From Bacteroidota bacterium (GTDB lineage Bacteria; Bacteroidota; Bacteroidia; Chitinophagales; Chitinophagaceae), in assembly GCA_005884665.1 (NCBI GenBank), contig VBAT01000034.1, positions 42,889-96,895 on the forward strand: a stretch of DNA of 54,007 bases, read 5' to 3'. Below the pieces are notes generated by a model. The model did not search any database, was not told the origin of the DNA, and saw only the letters and a program-made list of their open reading frames with translations. Both the position numbers and the translations under genes were made by a program. This document shows, one piece after another, positions 8,008 to 17,310 of the stretch. How positions within the stretch are numbered: the stretch's first letter is position 1; every line of letters starts with the position of its first letter.

Positions 8008-9168
8008 ATGAATACATGGTTAAAATCATTGCTGATCGGCACGGTCGTGGCGGGAATTGCATTTGTCGTGTTCGAGAGAATGTCAAAGAAAAGGACGTTG
8101 CAATACTTTACCGTTCATTACGAATTAGAAAGGGCAGCCGCGCCAGGAACAGGCCCGTCCAGTCACGATGAAACGGTTGTTGAGCTGCATAAAATGTCCC
8201 AGGTACTTCAGACAAGATGTAAAAATGCAGGTTATCCCATCGAGGTAAAAGATTTGGCCAACGGTGAAAAACTCGATGTCACCATTCAAGAAATCTCCGA
8301 TACAGCCCGCGTCCAAAAATTGATCACAAGGATCGGGAAACTGGAAATCCGTGAAGTCTATACAGTAGAGGAACTTGCTTCCCTGAATGCTTCCGCCAGA
8401 AAAGAGACTGAACCGGTTTCTATAGAGGCAGTTCCTGCAGACGATACAGTGATCGACACAGGTAAAGCGATAAAGTTCAGCGCACAGGAGCCGAAGCCCG
8501 TTAAAAAAGTTGAACCTGCTCCCAGCTTTGAATCCATTTTTACATCTAGTCAGCAACCTGATGGAGCAGAGATAGGCTCGGTTGCAGAAAAAGATACAGC
8601 AGCTTTCAGGGAAATTTTCAAAAAGGAACTTCTTCGCCTGCTTCCGGCAAATGCCCGGTTTTATTATGGTCCCAATCTTACCAGTACTATGACCAAAAAA
8701 AGCAACCTGGGTGTTTATGTAATACGGGTTAATAATCGAGGAAGCATTCTAATTGATAACAGCGATATAAAAGCAGCAATGCAGGATTTTGGACCATCCG
8801 GTGACCCAACAGTGGCGTTTAGTTTTACATCAATAGGGTCAAGAAAATGGGGAATGCTCACAGGCAATAACGTTGGTCGGCCGCTTGCAATTCTTGTAGA
8901 CGATATAGTTGTTTCAGCGCCGAAGGTTGAGTCGGCTATCCTGGGAGGAAAGGCAATAATCAGCGGCGGTTTCTTTGTTTCAGAGGCCCTGGCCCTCGCT
9001 GATCAGCTCAACAGTGGGGCAATGCCAGCCCGCTTTCATATCATCAAACAGGAAATATCGCAAGAAAGCAGCGGAATCAATCTCAAAGCCCTGCTCATTA
9101 TCCTGGTAGCCTTCGCTATCGGTACAGGTACATCTTATCTTATATTTAAACTCCTGAAAAGCAATTAA
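8008..9168 (+). CDS. Stand-alone SecD P1-domain-like membrane protein
   Basis: A 386-residue protein with one membrane helix near the N-terminus (about 4-22) and one at the C-terminus (about 358-380). The region between matches the first periplasmic domain (P1) of SecD. The base part is TVVELHKMSQVLQTRCKNAG, then DVTIQEISDTARVQKLI. The head part is DTAAFREIFKKELLRLLPANARFYYG, PTVAFSFTSIGSRKWG, GRPLAILVDDIVVSAP and IISGGFFVSEALALADQLNSG. These align with DTGAFKEYL, the GANKWG region, PIAIVLDGVVYSAP and ITGNFTVQEAQDLAS of the SecDF encoded next door. The SecD helices that contact SecYEG are absent. It ends 184 bp before secDF. Function unknown; it may assist or regulate SecDF. Confidence 0.8.
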   Translation: MNTWLKSLLIGTVVAGIAFVVFERMSKKRTLQYFTVHYELERAAAPGTGPSSHDETVVELHKMSQVLQTRCKNAGYPIEVKDLANGEKLDVTIQEISDTARVQKLITRIGKLEIREVYTVEELASLNASARKETEPVSIEAVPADDTVIDTGKAIKFSAQEPKPVKKVEPAPSFESIFTSSQQPDGAEIGSVAEKDTAAFREIFKKELLRLLPANARFYYGPNLTSTMTKKSNLGVYVIRVNNRGSILIDNSDIKAAMQDFGPSGDPTVAFSFTSIGSRKWGMLTGNNVGRPLAILVDDIVVSAPKVESAILGGKAIISGGFFVSEALALADQLNSGAMPARFHIIKQEISQESSGINLKALLIILVAFAIGTGTSYLIFKLLKSN

Positions 9169-9232
9169 AAATGTTTAGATATTCCGGCTCCCGGTTGTCA
9201 TAAAACCTGATTAAACTTCTGCCTGAAAACCC

Positions 9233-9240
9233 TATCTTTG
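9233..9240 (+). promoter_or_regulatory. -7 box for secDF, with a leader of about 105 nt
   Basis: TATCTTTG matches the Bacteroidota TAnnTTTG box, and the following GCCG is also typical. No clear -33 TTG is seen. A start near 9246 gives a leader of about 105 nt before the ATG at 9353. The leader contains an 11-codon GTG-started ORF at 9272-9307 encoding the basic peptide PRRQKQKNRW after the start. Confidence 0.5.
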
Positions 9241-9352
9241 CCGCTCTTTAAAAATCCCTGAGCCTTTACCCGTGCCCCGTCGCCAAAAACAAAAAAATCG
9301 CTGGTGAACGGACTCTGAAGCAGAGGCTTATAAAATGTAAATCGCACAACGT

Positions 9353-12300
9353 ATGCAACTGAAAGGTTTGGTTCGATTCTTTACGATCCTGCTGATTGTT
9401 TATTCACTCTACCAGCTTTCGTTTACTTTGTTTGTTCGCCAACATGAAAAAAAGATGGAGGCTCGTGCCCACGCATTTGTGGATACATATTTCCCAACCC
9501 CCGCGGCAAAATATCCCTCCAACAAAGATTCGCAGGCGATGTATGCGGAAGTGAGAGATACCATCTACCAGGCAAGATTGAAACGCTTGCTTGATAGCAC
9601 CAAAGACGTCATTGTTACTTATGGTATCAACGGCCCCATGAGCTATCAGAAAGCAAAGGAAGAAGAGTTAAACCTTGGGTTGGACCTGCAGGGAGGTATG
9701 AACGTAACGCTGGAAGTGGAAATGACCGGTCTGCTGAATACCCTTTCGAATAATTCAAAAGATCCCATTTTTTTGAAGGCTATTGCGAACGCTGAAAAGC
9801 GTAAGGCAAACAGCTCGGCGAATTTTGTCACCTTATTTGCCGAAGAATACAAGCAATTAAGCAATAATGGCCAGCTTGCCGGTTTATTCGCTGCCAACAG
9901 CGCGGGAAAGATCACTTTCCGTTCTACCAATTCCGAAGTGATCAAATACCTGAATGCTCAAACTGGTGAGGCCTTCCAAAGCACTTATAATATTCTTACC
10001 AAGCGTATCGACCAGTTTGGCGTAGCCCAACCTAATATCAACAAAGAAGCCGATCGCGGAATCATTACCGTTGAGCTTCCGGGTGTAAAAGACAGGGAAA
10101 GAGTAAAAAGACTTTTGCAATCATCTGCCAATCTCCAGTTCTGGGACGCCTATACGTTTAAAGACATCAAGAATTCGCTGGACCAGGTCGAAGGTGCATT
10201 TGACAATTTTTTAAAAGGAATTACTCCCGATACGGCGAAAGTGGACACCACAGGTAAGAACGGCCTGGCTGTAGATACCTCCGGCAATAAAGTTGATACC
10301 ACCAAAGTTGTTAAGTTTGGAACTAATGACACAGCCAGAGGTGTGCAGAAATCAACAACTCCCAACACCGCGCAACAACCGGTCAATACGACGAAAAGGT
10401 CGCTGGCAGAATACCTGATAGGGGATCCTAGCGGAAGCACACTCGGTTATGTTAAAAAAGATACAGGTGCATTTAAAGAATATCTCAATTCACCTGCCCT
10501 TAAAAAATTCTTCCCTCCTGATGCATGGTTTGTATATGGCCAGCCAAAAAAAGATAATAAGAATCTTTTTCCCCTGTATGTGCTGAGAACATATGGACGT
10601 GAAACTCCTCAACTCGAAGGTGATGTAATAAAAGATGCAAGGCAGGCATTTGATCCGATCAAAGGACCTATCGTTGAAATGGAGATGAATGCTGTGGGAG
10701 CTAATAAATGGGGAACGATCACCGAAAAAAGCGCCAAGGAACAAACACCGATCGCGATCGTACTGGATGGTGTCGTCTATTCGGCACCCATTGCAGAAAG
10801 AAGACTGGGCGACCGTTCACAGATCACCGGCAACTTTACCGTACAGGAAGCGCAGGACCTTGCATCTATCCTGAGAATAGGTAAACTGAAAGCTCCGGCC
10901 AAGATCGTGCAGGATCAGCAGGTTGGTCCAACACTCGGAAGAGATGCACTCAATAAAGGAATGATAGCTTTCGCGATCGCCTTCGTAGTCATCTTTTCGC
11001 TAATGCTGGTGTATTATAATACCGCGGGATGGGTAGCCAATATCGCTTTAATACTGAACCTTCTTTTCACCGTTGGTGTACTCGCCGGTCTTGGCGCTAC
11101 ACTGACAGCTCCTGGTATCGCCGGTCTCGTTCTTACGATCGGTATGGCCGTAGATACCAATGTAATTATATATGAACGTATCAAGGAGGAGCTCACGCGG
11201 GGCAAAGGATATATTCCCGCCATCAATGAAGGTTACCGTCGTTCACTACCTCCCGTACTCGATGGACACATAACCGTACTCATGACGGCGATCATCTTAT
11301 TCTATTTTGGATTGGGACCTGTAAAAGGTTTCGCTACCACGCAGATACTGGGCATTATCCTTTCATTATTCTGTGGTATCCTTGTGAGCCGCTGGATCAC
11401 TGATTGGTTTACCAACAAACAGCGTCACCTGGAATATTTCACAACGATCTCACGTAAAGTATTCCAGCATGCGAAGTTCAAGTTTATTGAATTCCGCAAG
11501 ATCGCTTATGTGATCTCCTTCGTAGTGTTGGCACTTGGTATAGCTTCTTATTTCAATGGCTTTGATTACGGGGTTGAGTTTGACGGTGGCCGCAGCTATA
11601 CTGTCAGTTTTGGACGGGCATTGCCTAGCACGGAAATCGAAGCCATCCGTGGCGAGCTGAAAACAACTTTCGCCAACGAATCTCCCGTGATCAAAACAGT
11701 TGGAGATGCAGCTACTTTGGATATCACTACTTCCTACCAGATCCAGGAAACTTCTCCGAGAACAGATTCTGTGGTAGAATTGAGGTTGTTTGAAGGACTG
11801 AAAGCACATCTGCCTCCAGCTATCACGTACAATAAATTCGACGCCGGCGAGGGCAAGATTGGCAAAATAGCCTCTAAAAAAGTATTACCCACTATTTCTG
11901 ATGACCTGAAAGCCGGTGCCGTTAAAGCAGTCGTCTTTTCAATCTTTGTTATCTTCCTTTACATCTTCCTTCGTTTCCGCGACTGGAGATATTCACTGGG
12001 AACTATTCTTGCCTTGTTGCATGACGTGTTGGTGACATTGATCGTATTTTCATTTGCCAGGAAACTGGTTCCTTTCCCACTCGAAATTGACCAGCATTTC
12101 ATTGCGGCCGTACTGACCGTAGTGGGCTTCTCGATGAACGATACGGTTATCGTATTCGACAGGATACGTGAGGACAGGAGACTATATCCCGCCGCACCAC
12201 TGGCAGAAACTATTAACAGGGCCATCAATGAAACTCTTAGCCGTACGATCATGACGTCGCTGACGGTATTCCTGACCATATTGATATTGTTCATCTTTGG

Positions 12301-12484
12301 TGGTGAAGTAACAAGAGGTTTCGCATTTGCGATGCTGATCGGTGTTATTACCGGTACCTATTCATCCATTTTCGTAGCAGCGCCGATCCTGGTTGACCTT
12401 GGTACAGGCAAAAAATCGACGTCTTCAAAAACTGCAGTTGCAAAAACAACCACGGTCCAGAAACCGCAGGAAGTGAAATCGTAA
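9353..12484 (+). CDS. secDF: Protein translocase subunit SecDF (fused SecD-SecF)
   Basis: A 1043-residue inner membrane protein that uses the proton gradient to pull exported proteins through SecYEG. The SecD half comes first: TM1, D1 motif LGLDLQGGM near 108-116, the P1 domain with an inserted Thr/Asp-rich loop around 290-350 (many VDTT-like repeats), then PIAIVLDGVVYSAP, then the helix bundle with GMAVDTNVIIYERIKEEL. The SecF half begins near 705 with YGVEFDGGRSY, followed by its own periplasmic part and the bundle with GFSMNDTVIVFDRIRED. The single-chain form is usual in Bacteroidota. A Lys/Thr-rich tail ends the protein. A strong terminator follows. Confidence 0.97.
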   Translation: MQLKGLVRFFTILLIVYSLYQLSFTLFVRQHEKKMEARAHAFVDTYFPTPAAKYPSNKDSQAMYAEVRDTIYQARLKRLLDSTKDVIVTYGINGPMSYQKAKEEELNLGLDLQGGMNVTLEVEMTGLLNTLSNNSKDPIFLKAIANAEKRKANSSANFVTLFAEEYKQLSNNGQLAGLFAANSAGKITFRSTNSEVIKYLNAQTGEAFQSTYNILTKRIDQFGVAQPNINKEADRGIITVELPGVKDRERVKRLLQSSANLQFWDAYTFKDIKNSLDQVEGAFDNFLKGITPDTAKVDTTGKNGLAVDTSGNKVDTTKVVKFGTNDTARGVQKSTTPNTAQQPVNTTKRSLAEYLIGDPSGSTLGYVKKDTGAFKEYLNSPALKKFFPPDAWFVYGQPKKDNKNLFPLYVLRTYGRETPQLEGDVIKDARQAFDPIKGPIVEMEMNAVGANKWGTITEKSAKEQTPIAIVLDGVVYSAPIAERRLGDRSQITGNFTVQEAQDLASILRIGKLKAPAKIVQDQQVGPTLGRDALNKGMIAFAIAFVVIFSLMLVYYNTAGWVANIALILNLLFTVGVLAGLGATLTAPGIAGLVLTIGMAVDTNVIIYERIKEELTRGKGYIPAINEGYRRSLPPVLDGHITVLMTAIILFYFGLGPVKGFATTQILGIILSLFCGILVSRWITDWFTNKQRHLEYFTTISRKVFQHAKFKFIEFRKIAYVISFVVLALGIASYFNGFDYGVEFDGGRSYTVSFGRALPSTEIEAIRGELKTTFANESPVIKTVGDAATLDITTSYQIQETSPRTDSVVELRLFEGLKAHLPPAITYNKFDAGEGKIGKIASKKVLPTISDDLKAGAVKAVVFSIFVIFLYIFLRFRDWRYSLGTILALLHDVLVTLIVFSFARKLVPFPLEIDQHFIAAVLTVVGFSMNDTVIVFDRIREDRRLYPAAPLAETINRAINETLSRTIMTSLTVFLTILILFIFGGEVTRGFAFAMLIGVITGTYSSIFVAAPILVDLGTGKKSTSSKTAVAKTTTVQKPQEVKS

Positions 12485-12508
12485 AACAAGCGAAATAAAT
12501 TTTTTCCA

Positions 12509-12540
12509 AAGCCTGTCTTGTTAAAAGACGGGCTTTTTTC
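12509..12540 (+). terminator. Rho-independent terminator after secDF
   Basis: Stem AAGCCTGTCTT (12509-12519) pairs with AAGACGGGCTT (12525-12535), with one wobble and a 5-nt loop, followed directly by a T-run. It lies 24 bp after the secDF stop. Confidence 0.85.
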
Positions 12541-12715
12541 GGCCTCACCCTCTTATCCCTCTCCTTGCTTCTCCCGCTTTCCAGCGGGATCGCAATGATG
12601 GGGAGAGGGACGATGCAACTATGTTCTGCTAAACTTGACAGGTACCACATCAACTCCACTTCTGCTCGGCTTTTCGGACTTTCTCTTCCGATTGCTTCGC
12701 TCGCAATGACGATTC
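12541..12715. repeat. Inverted copy of the CCTCTCC-type repeat, with nested hairpin and TTGCTTCGCTCGCAATGACG tail
   Basis: GGCCTCACCCTCTTATCCCTCTCC begins a stretch that is the reverse complement of the repeat at 17213-17607. Within its palindrome lies a second hairpin, CCCGCTTTCCAGCGGG (about 12568-12586), also present in the first copy at about 17266-17283. Near 12690-12712 is TTGCTTCGCTCGCAATGACG, a widespread intergenic motif whose relative occurs near 47240-47270. No gene is seen between 12485 and 12803. Confidence 0.75.
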
Positions 12716-12803
12716 AAAATAATTATTTACTCCTGACTATTGGCTAACGACTATCGACTTTCCCTCCGGATTCCGTATTTTTAAAAAAACCGGTTGATCA
12801 TAC

Positions 12804-14264
12804 ATGAATTTTACTGCTGAAGATATCATGTTGGCAGGGTCGATCCTGTTGATTGCAAGTATTGTTGCCAGCAAAACTTCATTTAAGCTGGGTATACCTA
12901 CACTGATCCTGTTTTTGGCCGTCGGTATGCTGGCAGGATCCGAGGGTATCGGCAAAATATATTTTGATGACCCACATATTGCCGAAGTACTTGGTGTACT
13001 GGCTTTGAACTTCATATTGTTTTCCGGTGGAATGGATACTAAATGGGAAAGCATAAAACCCATCCTGTGGCGGGGAATTTCCCTGTCTACACTGGGTGTA
13101 TTGTTAACCGCCCTTGTGATTGGCATTTTTGTACACCTCGTTTCGGGGTTTAGTTTACTCGAAGGCCTTTTACTCGGTGCTATTGTGTCCGCTACGGATG
13201 CGGCGGCTGTTTTTTCCATTCTTCGTGCAAGGAATATTGCCCTCAAGGGCAGTCTCCGTCATTTGCTTGAGTTGGAAAGCGGCAGTAACGACCCAATGGC
13301 TTACATTCTTACAATTAGCCTGACCTACCTGCTTGCACACGGGGATGCTTCTATCCCGATGCTTATTTTCCAATTCGTCAAACAAATGGTGATTGGAGCT
13401 ATTGCAGGCTACGCGATTGGTAAAGGGATTGTCTTTATCATTAATAAAATAAAACTCGAAACCGAGGGTATATATCCCGTGCTCATCATGGCCATGATCC
13501 TTTTTACGTATTCTTCCGTACATATAATAGGTGGAAATGGGTTCCTGGCAGTATATCTTTCTGCGATCGTACTCGGCAGCAACAATTTTATTCATAAAAA
13601 AAGTATCATCCGGTTTTATGATGGCCAGGCCTGGCTGATGCAAATCGTCATGTTCCTGACCATGGGATTACTGGTATTCCCATCACAAATCTGGCCTATT
13701 ATTGATACTGGCCTGCTTGTTTCAGCAGTACTCATCTTCCTGGCAAGACCTATTGCTGTATTTATCAGCCTTAGCTTTTTTAAAATGAGGATAAGGGATA
13801 AACTGTTTATTTCATGGGTTGGTTTACGGGGAGCGGTACCGATGGTCTTTGCTACTTACCCAATGATCGCAGGTATTCCCAAAGCGGATATCATCTTTCC
13901 CCTGGTGTTCTTTATCTCCGTTACCTCTGTTTTGTTCCAGGGATCAACGCTCCACCTGGTAGCCGACTGGCTAAAAGTGACGGTACCTAAGAAAGCAAAA
14001 AAAATAACGCCGCTGGACATGGAATTATATGATACAGTCAGTTCAGAACTAGTTGAAGCTATTTTACCCGGCAACAGTAAGGCTGTTGGAAAAGCGATCG
14101 TCAACATAAGATTGCCTAAACAAGGCCTGATCGTTCTAATTGTAAGGGATGGTAAATACATACAGCCTAACGGATCAACTATACTTGAAGAAGGCGATAA
14201 ACTGTTATTGATCGCCAACAGTAAAGATATTCTCAACGAGATGTATAAAACGCTCGGTGTATAG
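12804..14264 (+). CDS. CPA1-family K+/H+ antiporter with C-terminal TrkA-C domain
   Basis: A 486-residue protein with about 12 hydrophobic helices followed by a soluble domain of about 85 residues (AVGKAIVNIRLPKQGLIVLI, then TILEEGDKLLLIANSKDI) typical of RCK_C/TrkA-C regulatory domains. Transport motifs include SATDAAAVFSIL, ESGSNDPMAY and WVGLRGAVP, as in the NhaP2/CvrA branch of cation/proton antiporters. It likely exports K+ or Na+ in exchange for protons across the inner membrane and is gated by a ligand at the C-terminal domain. The ATG at 12804 starts the first helix directly. Confidence 0.88.
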   Translation: MNFTAEDIMLAGSILLIASIVASKTSFKLGIPTLILFLAVGMLAGSEGIGKIYFDDPHIAEVLGVLALNFILFSGGMDTKWESIKPILWRGISLSTLGVLLTALVIGIFVHLVSGFSLLEGLLLGAIVSATDAAAVFSILRARNIALKGSLRHLLELESGSNDPMAYILTISLTYLLAHGDASIPMLIFQFVKQMVIGAIAGYAIGKGIVFIINKIKLETEGIYPVLIMAMILFTYSSVHIIGGNGFLAVYLSAIVLGSNNFIHKKSIIRFYDGQAWLMQIVMFLTMGLLVFPSQIWPIIDTGLLVSAVLIFLARPIAVFISLSFFKMRIRDKLFISWVGLRGAVPMVFATYPMIAGIPKADIIFPLVFFISVTSVLFQGSTLHLVADWLKVTVPKKAKKITPLDMELYDTVSSELVEAILPGNSKAVGKAIVNIRLPKQGLIVLIVRDGKYIQPNGSTILEEGDKLLLIANSKDILNEMYKTLGV

Positions 14265-14276
14265 AAATACACAGCG

Positions 14277-14326
14277 GAGAAACAGAGCGAGAAAGAGGGA
14301 AAGCATCGCACTCCGCTCTGTTTCTC
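14277..14326. repeat. 13-bp perfect inverted repeat after the antiporter
   Basis: GAGAAACAGAGCG (14277-14289) and CGCTCTGTTTCTC (14314-14326) are perfect complements with a 24-nt loop. It may act as a weak terminator, but no long T-run follows. It resembles dispersed intergenic hairpins. Confidence 0.7.
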
Positions 14327-14363
14327 ATTTCTTCCCTGGGTAGGACTTCCGGTACTCATTGCT

Positions 14364-14371
14364 TACTTTTG
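14364..14371 (+). promoter_or_regulatory. -7 box before the small membrane protein / mutase run
   Basis: TACTTTTG matches TAnnTTTG, 17 bp before the ATG at 14389. The -33 element is not clear. Confidence 0.4.
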
Positions 14372-14388
14372 ACGCAAAATACTTTACA

Positions 14389-14895
14389 ATGGATTTGAAC
14401 ATGATATCACTTATTGTCTCTACCGTGGCTTTGCTGATTGCGCTGGGAACGTTTTATTTCTGGAACTCGGAAAGAAAAAAACCAAAAAAAGATGAGTCGG
14501 GATTTACTGCAAGGCCCCTGCAATTGCAGGCCTATGAGCGATTGGTGATGCTGGCAGAACGAATTTCCCTGCCCAACCTTATTAGTCGCGTAAACCAGGG
14601 AGGAATGACTGCCCGGGAAATGCAAATGCTGTTACTCGAATCCATTAAACAGGAATATGAATACAATGCTACCCAGCAGATCTATGTAAGCCCTGTGGCC
14701 TGGGAAGCTATTAAAAATCTGAAAGATCAGAATATGCTTATCATTAACCAGGTAGCGTCGGCATTGCCCCCTGAAGGAAAAGGAATTGACCTCAACCGCC
14801 AGCTGCTTGAGTTTGTCATGACCCAGAAAAAAGGTGTGTTGCATACGATCGTCCTTGAAGCCCTGAATTATGAAGCGAAAAAATTGATGAAGTAA
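14389..14895 (+). CDS. Small membrane-anchored protein of unknown function
   Basis: A 168-residue protein. It has one N-terminal membrane helix ([20 protein letters not shown]), then a basic stretch ([10 protein letters not shown]), then a soluble helical domain of about 130 residues ([53 protein letters not shown]). The domain probably faces the cytoplasm. I do not recognise a characterised family. The ATG at 14389 is preferred over one at 14359, which lies upstream of the -7 box. It is 49 bp upstream of the methylmalonyl-CoA mutase gene and may be cotranscribed, but no functional link is evident. Confidence 0.75.
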   Translation: MDLNMISLIVSTVALLIALGTFYFWNSERKKPKKDESGFTARPLQLQAYERLVMLAERISLPNLISRVNQGGMTAREMQMLLLESIKQEYEYNATQQIYVSPVAWEAIKNLKDQNMLIINQVASALPPEGKGIDLNRQLLEFVMTQKKGVLHTIVLEALNYEAKKLMK

Positions 14896-14944
14896 TCACC
14901 GGTTAATTTCTACTATTCCCTGTTTACTTTATTCAAAAAAAATT

Positions 14945-16498
14945 ATGCCTGAGCAAAAGCGATATACCGATTCCGGTATCGAAATTAAACCGGTTTATAA
15001 CAAAGATTCAGTTCCCGGTGATGAGTTGCCAGGTGAATTCCCATTTACCAGGGGAATCCAACCGGATATGTATCGTGGCAAGCTTTGGACCATGCGGCAA
15101 TATGCTGGCTTTTCTACGGCTGAAGAAAGTAATAAACGATATCATTACCTTTTGTCACAGGGGGTAAACGGGCTAAGTGTTGCCTTTGATCTTCCCACCC
15201 AAATCGGGTACGACAGCGATCATGCTATGGCTGAAGGTGAAGTGGGAAAGGTAGGTGTGGCCATCGACAGCATCGATGATATGGAGACACTTTTTAAAGG
15301 GATCAGGCTGGAAGATGTGTCAACGTCAATGACCATTAATGCCACGGGATTTATCTTGTTGGCATTGTATGTGGCTGTTGCAAAAAAACAGAATGCCGAT
15401 CTGAAAAAGATCACAGGCACGATCCAGAACGATATCTTAAAAGAATATGCAGCGAGAGGCACATACATCTATCCCCCCAAGACTTCGATGCGCATCATCA
15501 CTGATATATTCGAGTGGTGCAGTCATGAATTGCCGAAATGGAACACCATCTCTATTTCCGGTTATCATATCCGCGAAGCGGGGAGCACGGCTGTCCAGGA
15601 AATTGCTTTCACTTTAAGCAATGGCAAGGCTTATGTCAAAGCGGCGTTGGAAAAAGGCCTGGATATAAATGTATTTGGCAAGCGTCTTTCATTTTTCTTC
15701 AATGCTCATAATAATCTATTTGAAGAAGTAGCCAAATTCAGGGCAGCCCGGCGGATGTGGGCAAAGATGATGAAGGAACTCGGCGCCACCGATCAGAAAG
15801 CTATGATGCTCCGGTTTCATACACAAACCGGGGGTAGTACTCTGACAGCACAACAACCATTGAACAATATACCGAGGGTAACCATTCAAACCCTGGCTGC
15901 AGTATTGGGTGGTACACAGTCATTGCATACAAACGGTTATGATGAAGCTTTAAGCCTGCCCACTGAAGAGGCAGCAAGAATTGCATTGCGTACGCAACAG
16001 GTTGCGGCCTATGAAAGCGGGATCGCTGATACGGCTGATCCATTGGGCGGTTCTTATTTCATCGAATCGCTGACCAGTGAAGTGGAAACGAAAGCCTGGG
16101 AATTGATCCATAAAATCGATGCAATGGGTGGCAGTGTAGCAGCAATTGAAGAGGGATTTATTCAAAATGAAATTGCCCATAGCGCCTATGAACACCAGCG
16201 CCTGGTTGAATCCGGGGAAAAGATCATTGTTGGTGTAAATAAATTTCAATCGAAAGAAGAAGAAACCATCCCGATCTTAAAAGTCGATGATTCGATCCGC
16301 CAGTTGCAGACAGAAAAACTGCGTGCCCTGCGTAGTAAACGAAATCCTGCCAAATGCGATAATATCCTCCAGCAATTAAATGACAAAGCACATGGTGGAG
16401 ATAATTTAATGCCCATTGTCATCGAAGCCGTCGAGAATTATTGCACACTCGGAGAAATTGCGGACACTTTACGGGAAGTATTTGGTGAATATAAATAG
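14945..16498 (+). CDS. Methylmalonyl-CoA mutase family protein, large (substrate-binding) part only
   Basis: A 517-residue protein with the whole TIM-barrel substrate domain of methylmalonyl-CoA mutase but no C-terminal B12-binding domain (no DxHxxG). A separate small cobalamin-binding subunit must supply it, and none is in this window. Against the well-studied Propionibacterium enzyme, Tyr89 (in [14 protein letters not shown]), Gln197 (IQNDILKEY), Arg207 ([10 protein letters not shown]) and Tyr243-His244 ([11 protein letters not shown]) are all kept. Isobutyryl-CoA mutase has Phe and Gln at positions 89 and 207. This favours methylmalonyl-CoA/succinyl-CoA interconversion. A GNAT gene follows 5 bp after the stop. 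Confidence 0.9.
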   Translation: MPEQKRYTDSGIEIKPVYNKDSVPGDELPGEFPFTRGIQPDMYRGKLWTMRQYAGFSTAEESNKRYHYLLSQGVNGLSVAFDLPTQIGYDSDHAMAEGEVGKVGVAIDSIDDMETLFKGIRLEDVSTSMTINATGFILLALYVAVAKKQNADLKKITGTIQNDILKEYAARGTYIYPPKTSMRIITDIFEWCSHELPKWNTISISGYHIREAGSTAVQEIAFTLSNGKAYVKAALEKGLDINVFGKRLSFFFNAHNNLFEEVAKFRAARRMWAKMMKELGATDQKAMMLRFHTQTGGSTLTAQQPLNNIPRVTIQTLAAVLGGTQSLHTNGYDEALSLPTEEAARIALRTQQVAAYESGIADTADPLGGSYFIESLTSEVETKAWELIHKIDAMGGSVAAIEEGFIQNEIAHSAYEHQRLVESGEKIIVGVNKFQSKEEETIPILKVDDSIRQLQTEKLRALRSKRNPAKCDNILQQLNDKAHGGDNLMPIVIEAVENYCTLGEIADTLREVFGEYK

Positions 16499-16503
16499 CT
16501 CAT

Positions 16504-17055
16504 ATGCTTCAGGCATGTCTTGTTACGAATACCGGAGAATTGGCACAAATACTATCACTGCAAGAACAAAACCTGCCGGGAATTATTAGCAAAGACGAAA
16601 TGCAATCGCAGGGATTTGTGACCCTGCGGCACGACCTTCAAACACTGCAGCAAATGCATGTGCTTTCGCCGAGCATCATCGTTAAGAATGAAGATGACAT
16701 TGTTGCGTATGCCTTGACTATGCTGGTGGAATGCCGGCTTCTCGTTCCCGATCTCGAACCAATGTTTGATTTACTCGATGGCCTGAGATGGAACAGCCAG
16801 CAATTATCGACGCTGCCCTTCTACGTTATGGGACAGATCTGTGTATCCAAAGCATACCGGAGCCAGGGATTAGTGCAAATGCTTTACCAGCATCATAAAA
16901 AGATATACCAACCACGATTTGACCTTCTCGTAACCGAAATATCTATTCATAATCCACGCTCCTTGCGGGCGCATGAAAAGATTGGTTTTAAAACAATTCA
17001 TACTTACCGGGATCGCCTGGATGAATGGGCTGTAGTTGCCTGGGACTGGAATTGA
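16504..17055 (+). CDS. GNAT-family N-acetyltransferase
   Basis: A 183-residue protein. The acetyl-CoA-binding segment is visible as VMGQICVSKAYRSQGLVQ followed by MLYQHHKK, with the arginine and glutamine-glycine of the family's R/Q-x-x-G-x-G/A motif. The usual C-terminal signature follows as NPRSLRAHEKIGFK. The substrate is unknown. It starts 5 bp after the mutase-family gene, so it is very probably translated from the same message. A role in acyl-CoA metabolism or protein acylation is only a guess from position. Confidence 0.8.
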   Translation: MLQACLVTNTGELAQILSLQEQNLPGIISKDEMQSQGFVTLRHDLQTLQQMHVLSPSIIVKNEDDIVAYALTMLVECRLLVPDLEPMFDLLDGLRWNSQQLSTLPFYVMGQICVSKAYRSQGLVQMLYQHHKKIYQPRFDLLVTEISIHNPRSLRAHEKIGFKTIHTYRDRLDEWAVVAWDWN

Positions 17056-17212
17056 TCATTTATTTTGAATGATGCATGTTGAATGTTGAATGACGGCGTA
17101 CTCTAAGGCTTTGACCAATTATTTTGAATGTCAAGTGTTGAATTTTGAATAGGAAACATCCTAAAACTTTGAACAAGTATTTTCAATGAAGGATGGTGAG
17201 GTTGATATGGAA

Positions 17213-17310
17213 CCCTGTAACGTTTGGCTGAACACAGTAGTATCGTCCCTCTCCCCCTCATTGCGATCCCGCTGGAAAGCGGGAGAAGCAAGGAGAGGGA
17301 TAAGAGGGTT
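17213..17310. repeat. Diverged first unit of the 99-bp array with a nested hairpin
   Basis: This unit shares TATCGTCCCTCTCC and GGAGAGGGATAAGAGGGT with the array that follows. The hairpin loop is replaced by an insert holding ATTGCGATCCCGCTGGAAAG and its complement half GCGGGAGAAGC. The same composite occurs inverted at 12541-12610. Confidence 0.75.
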
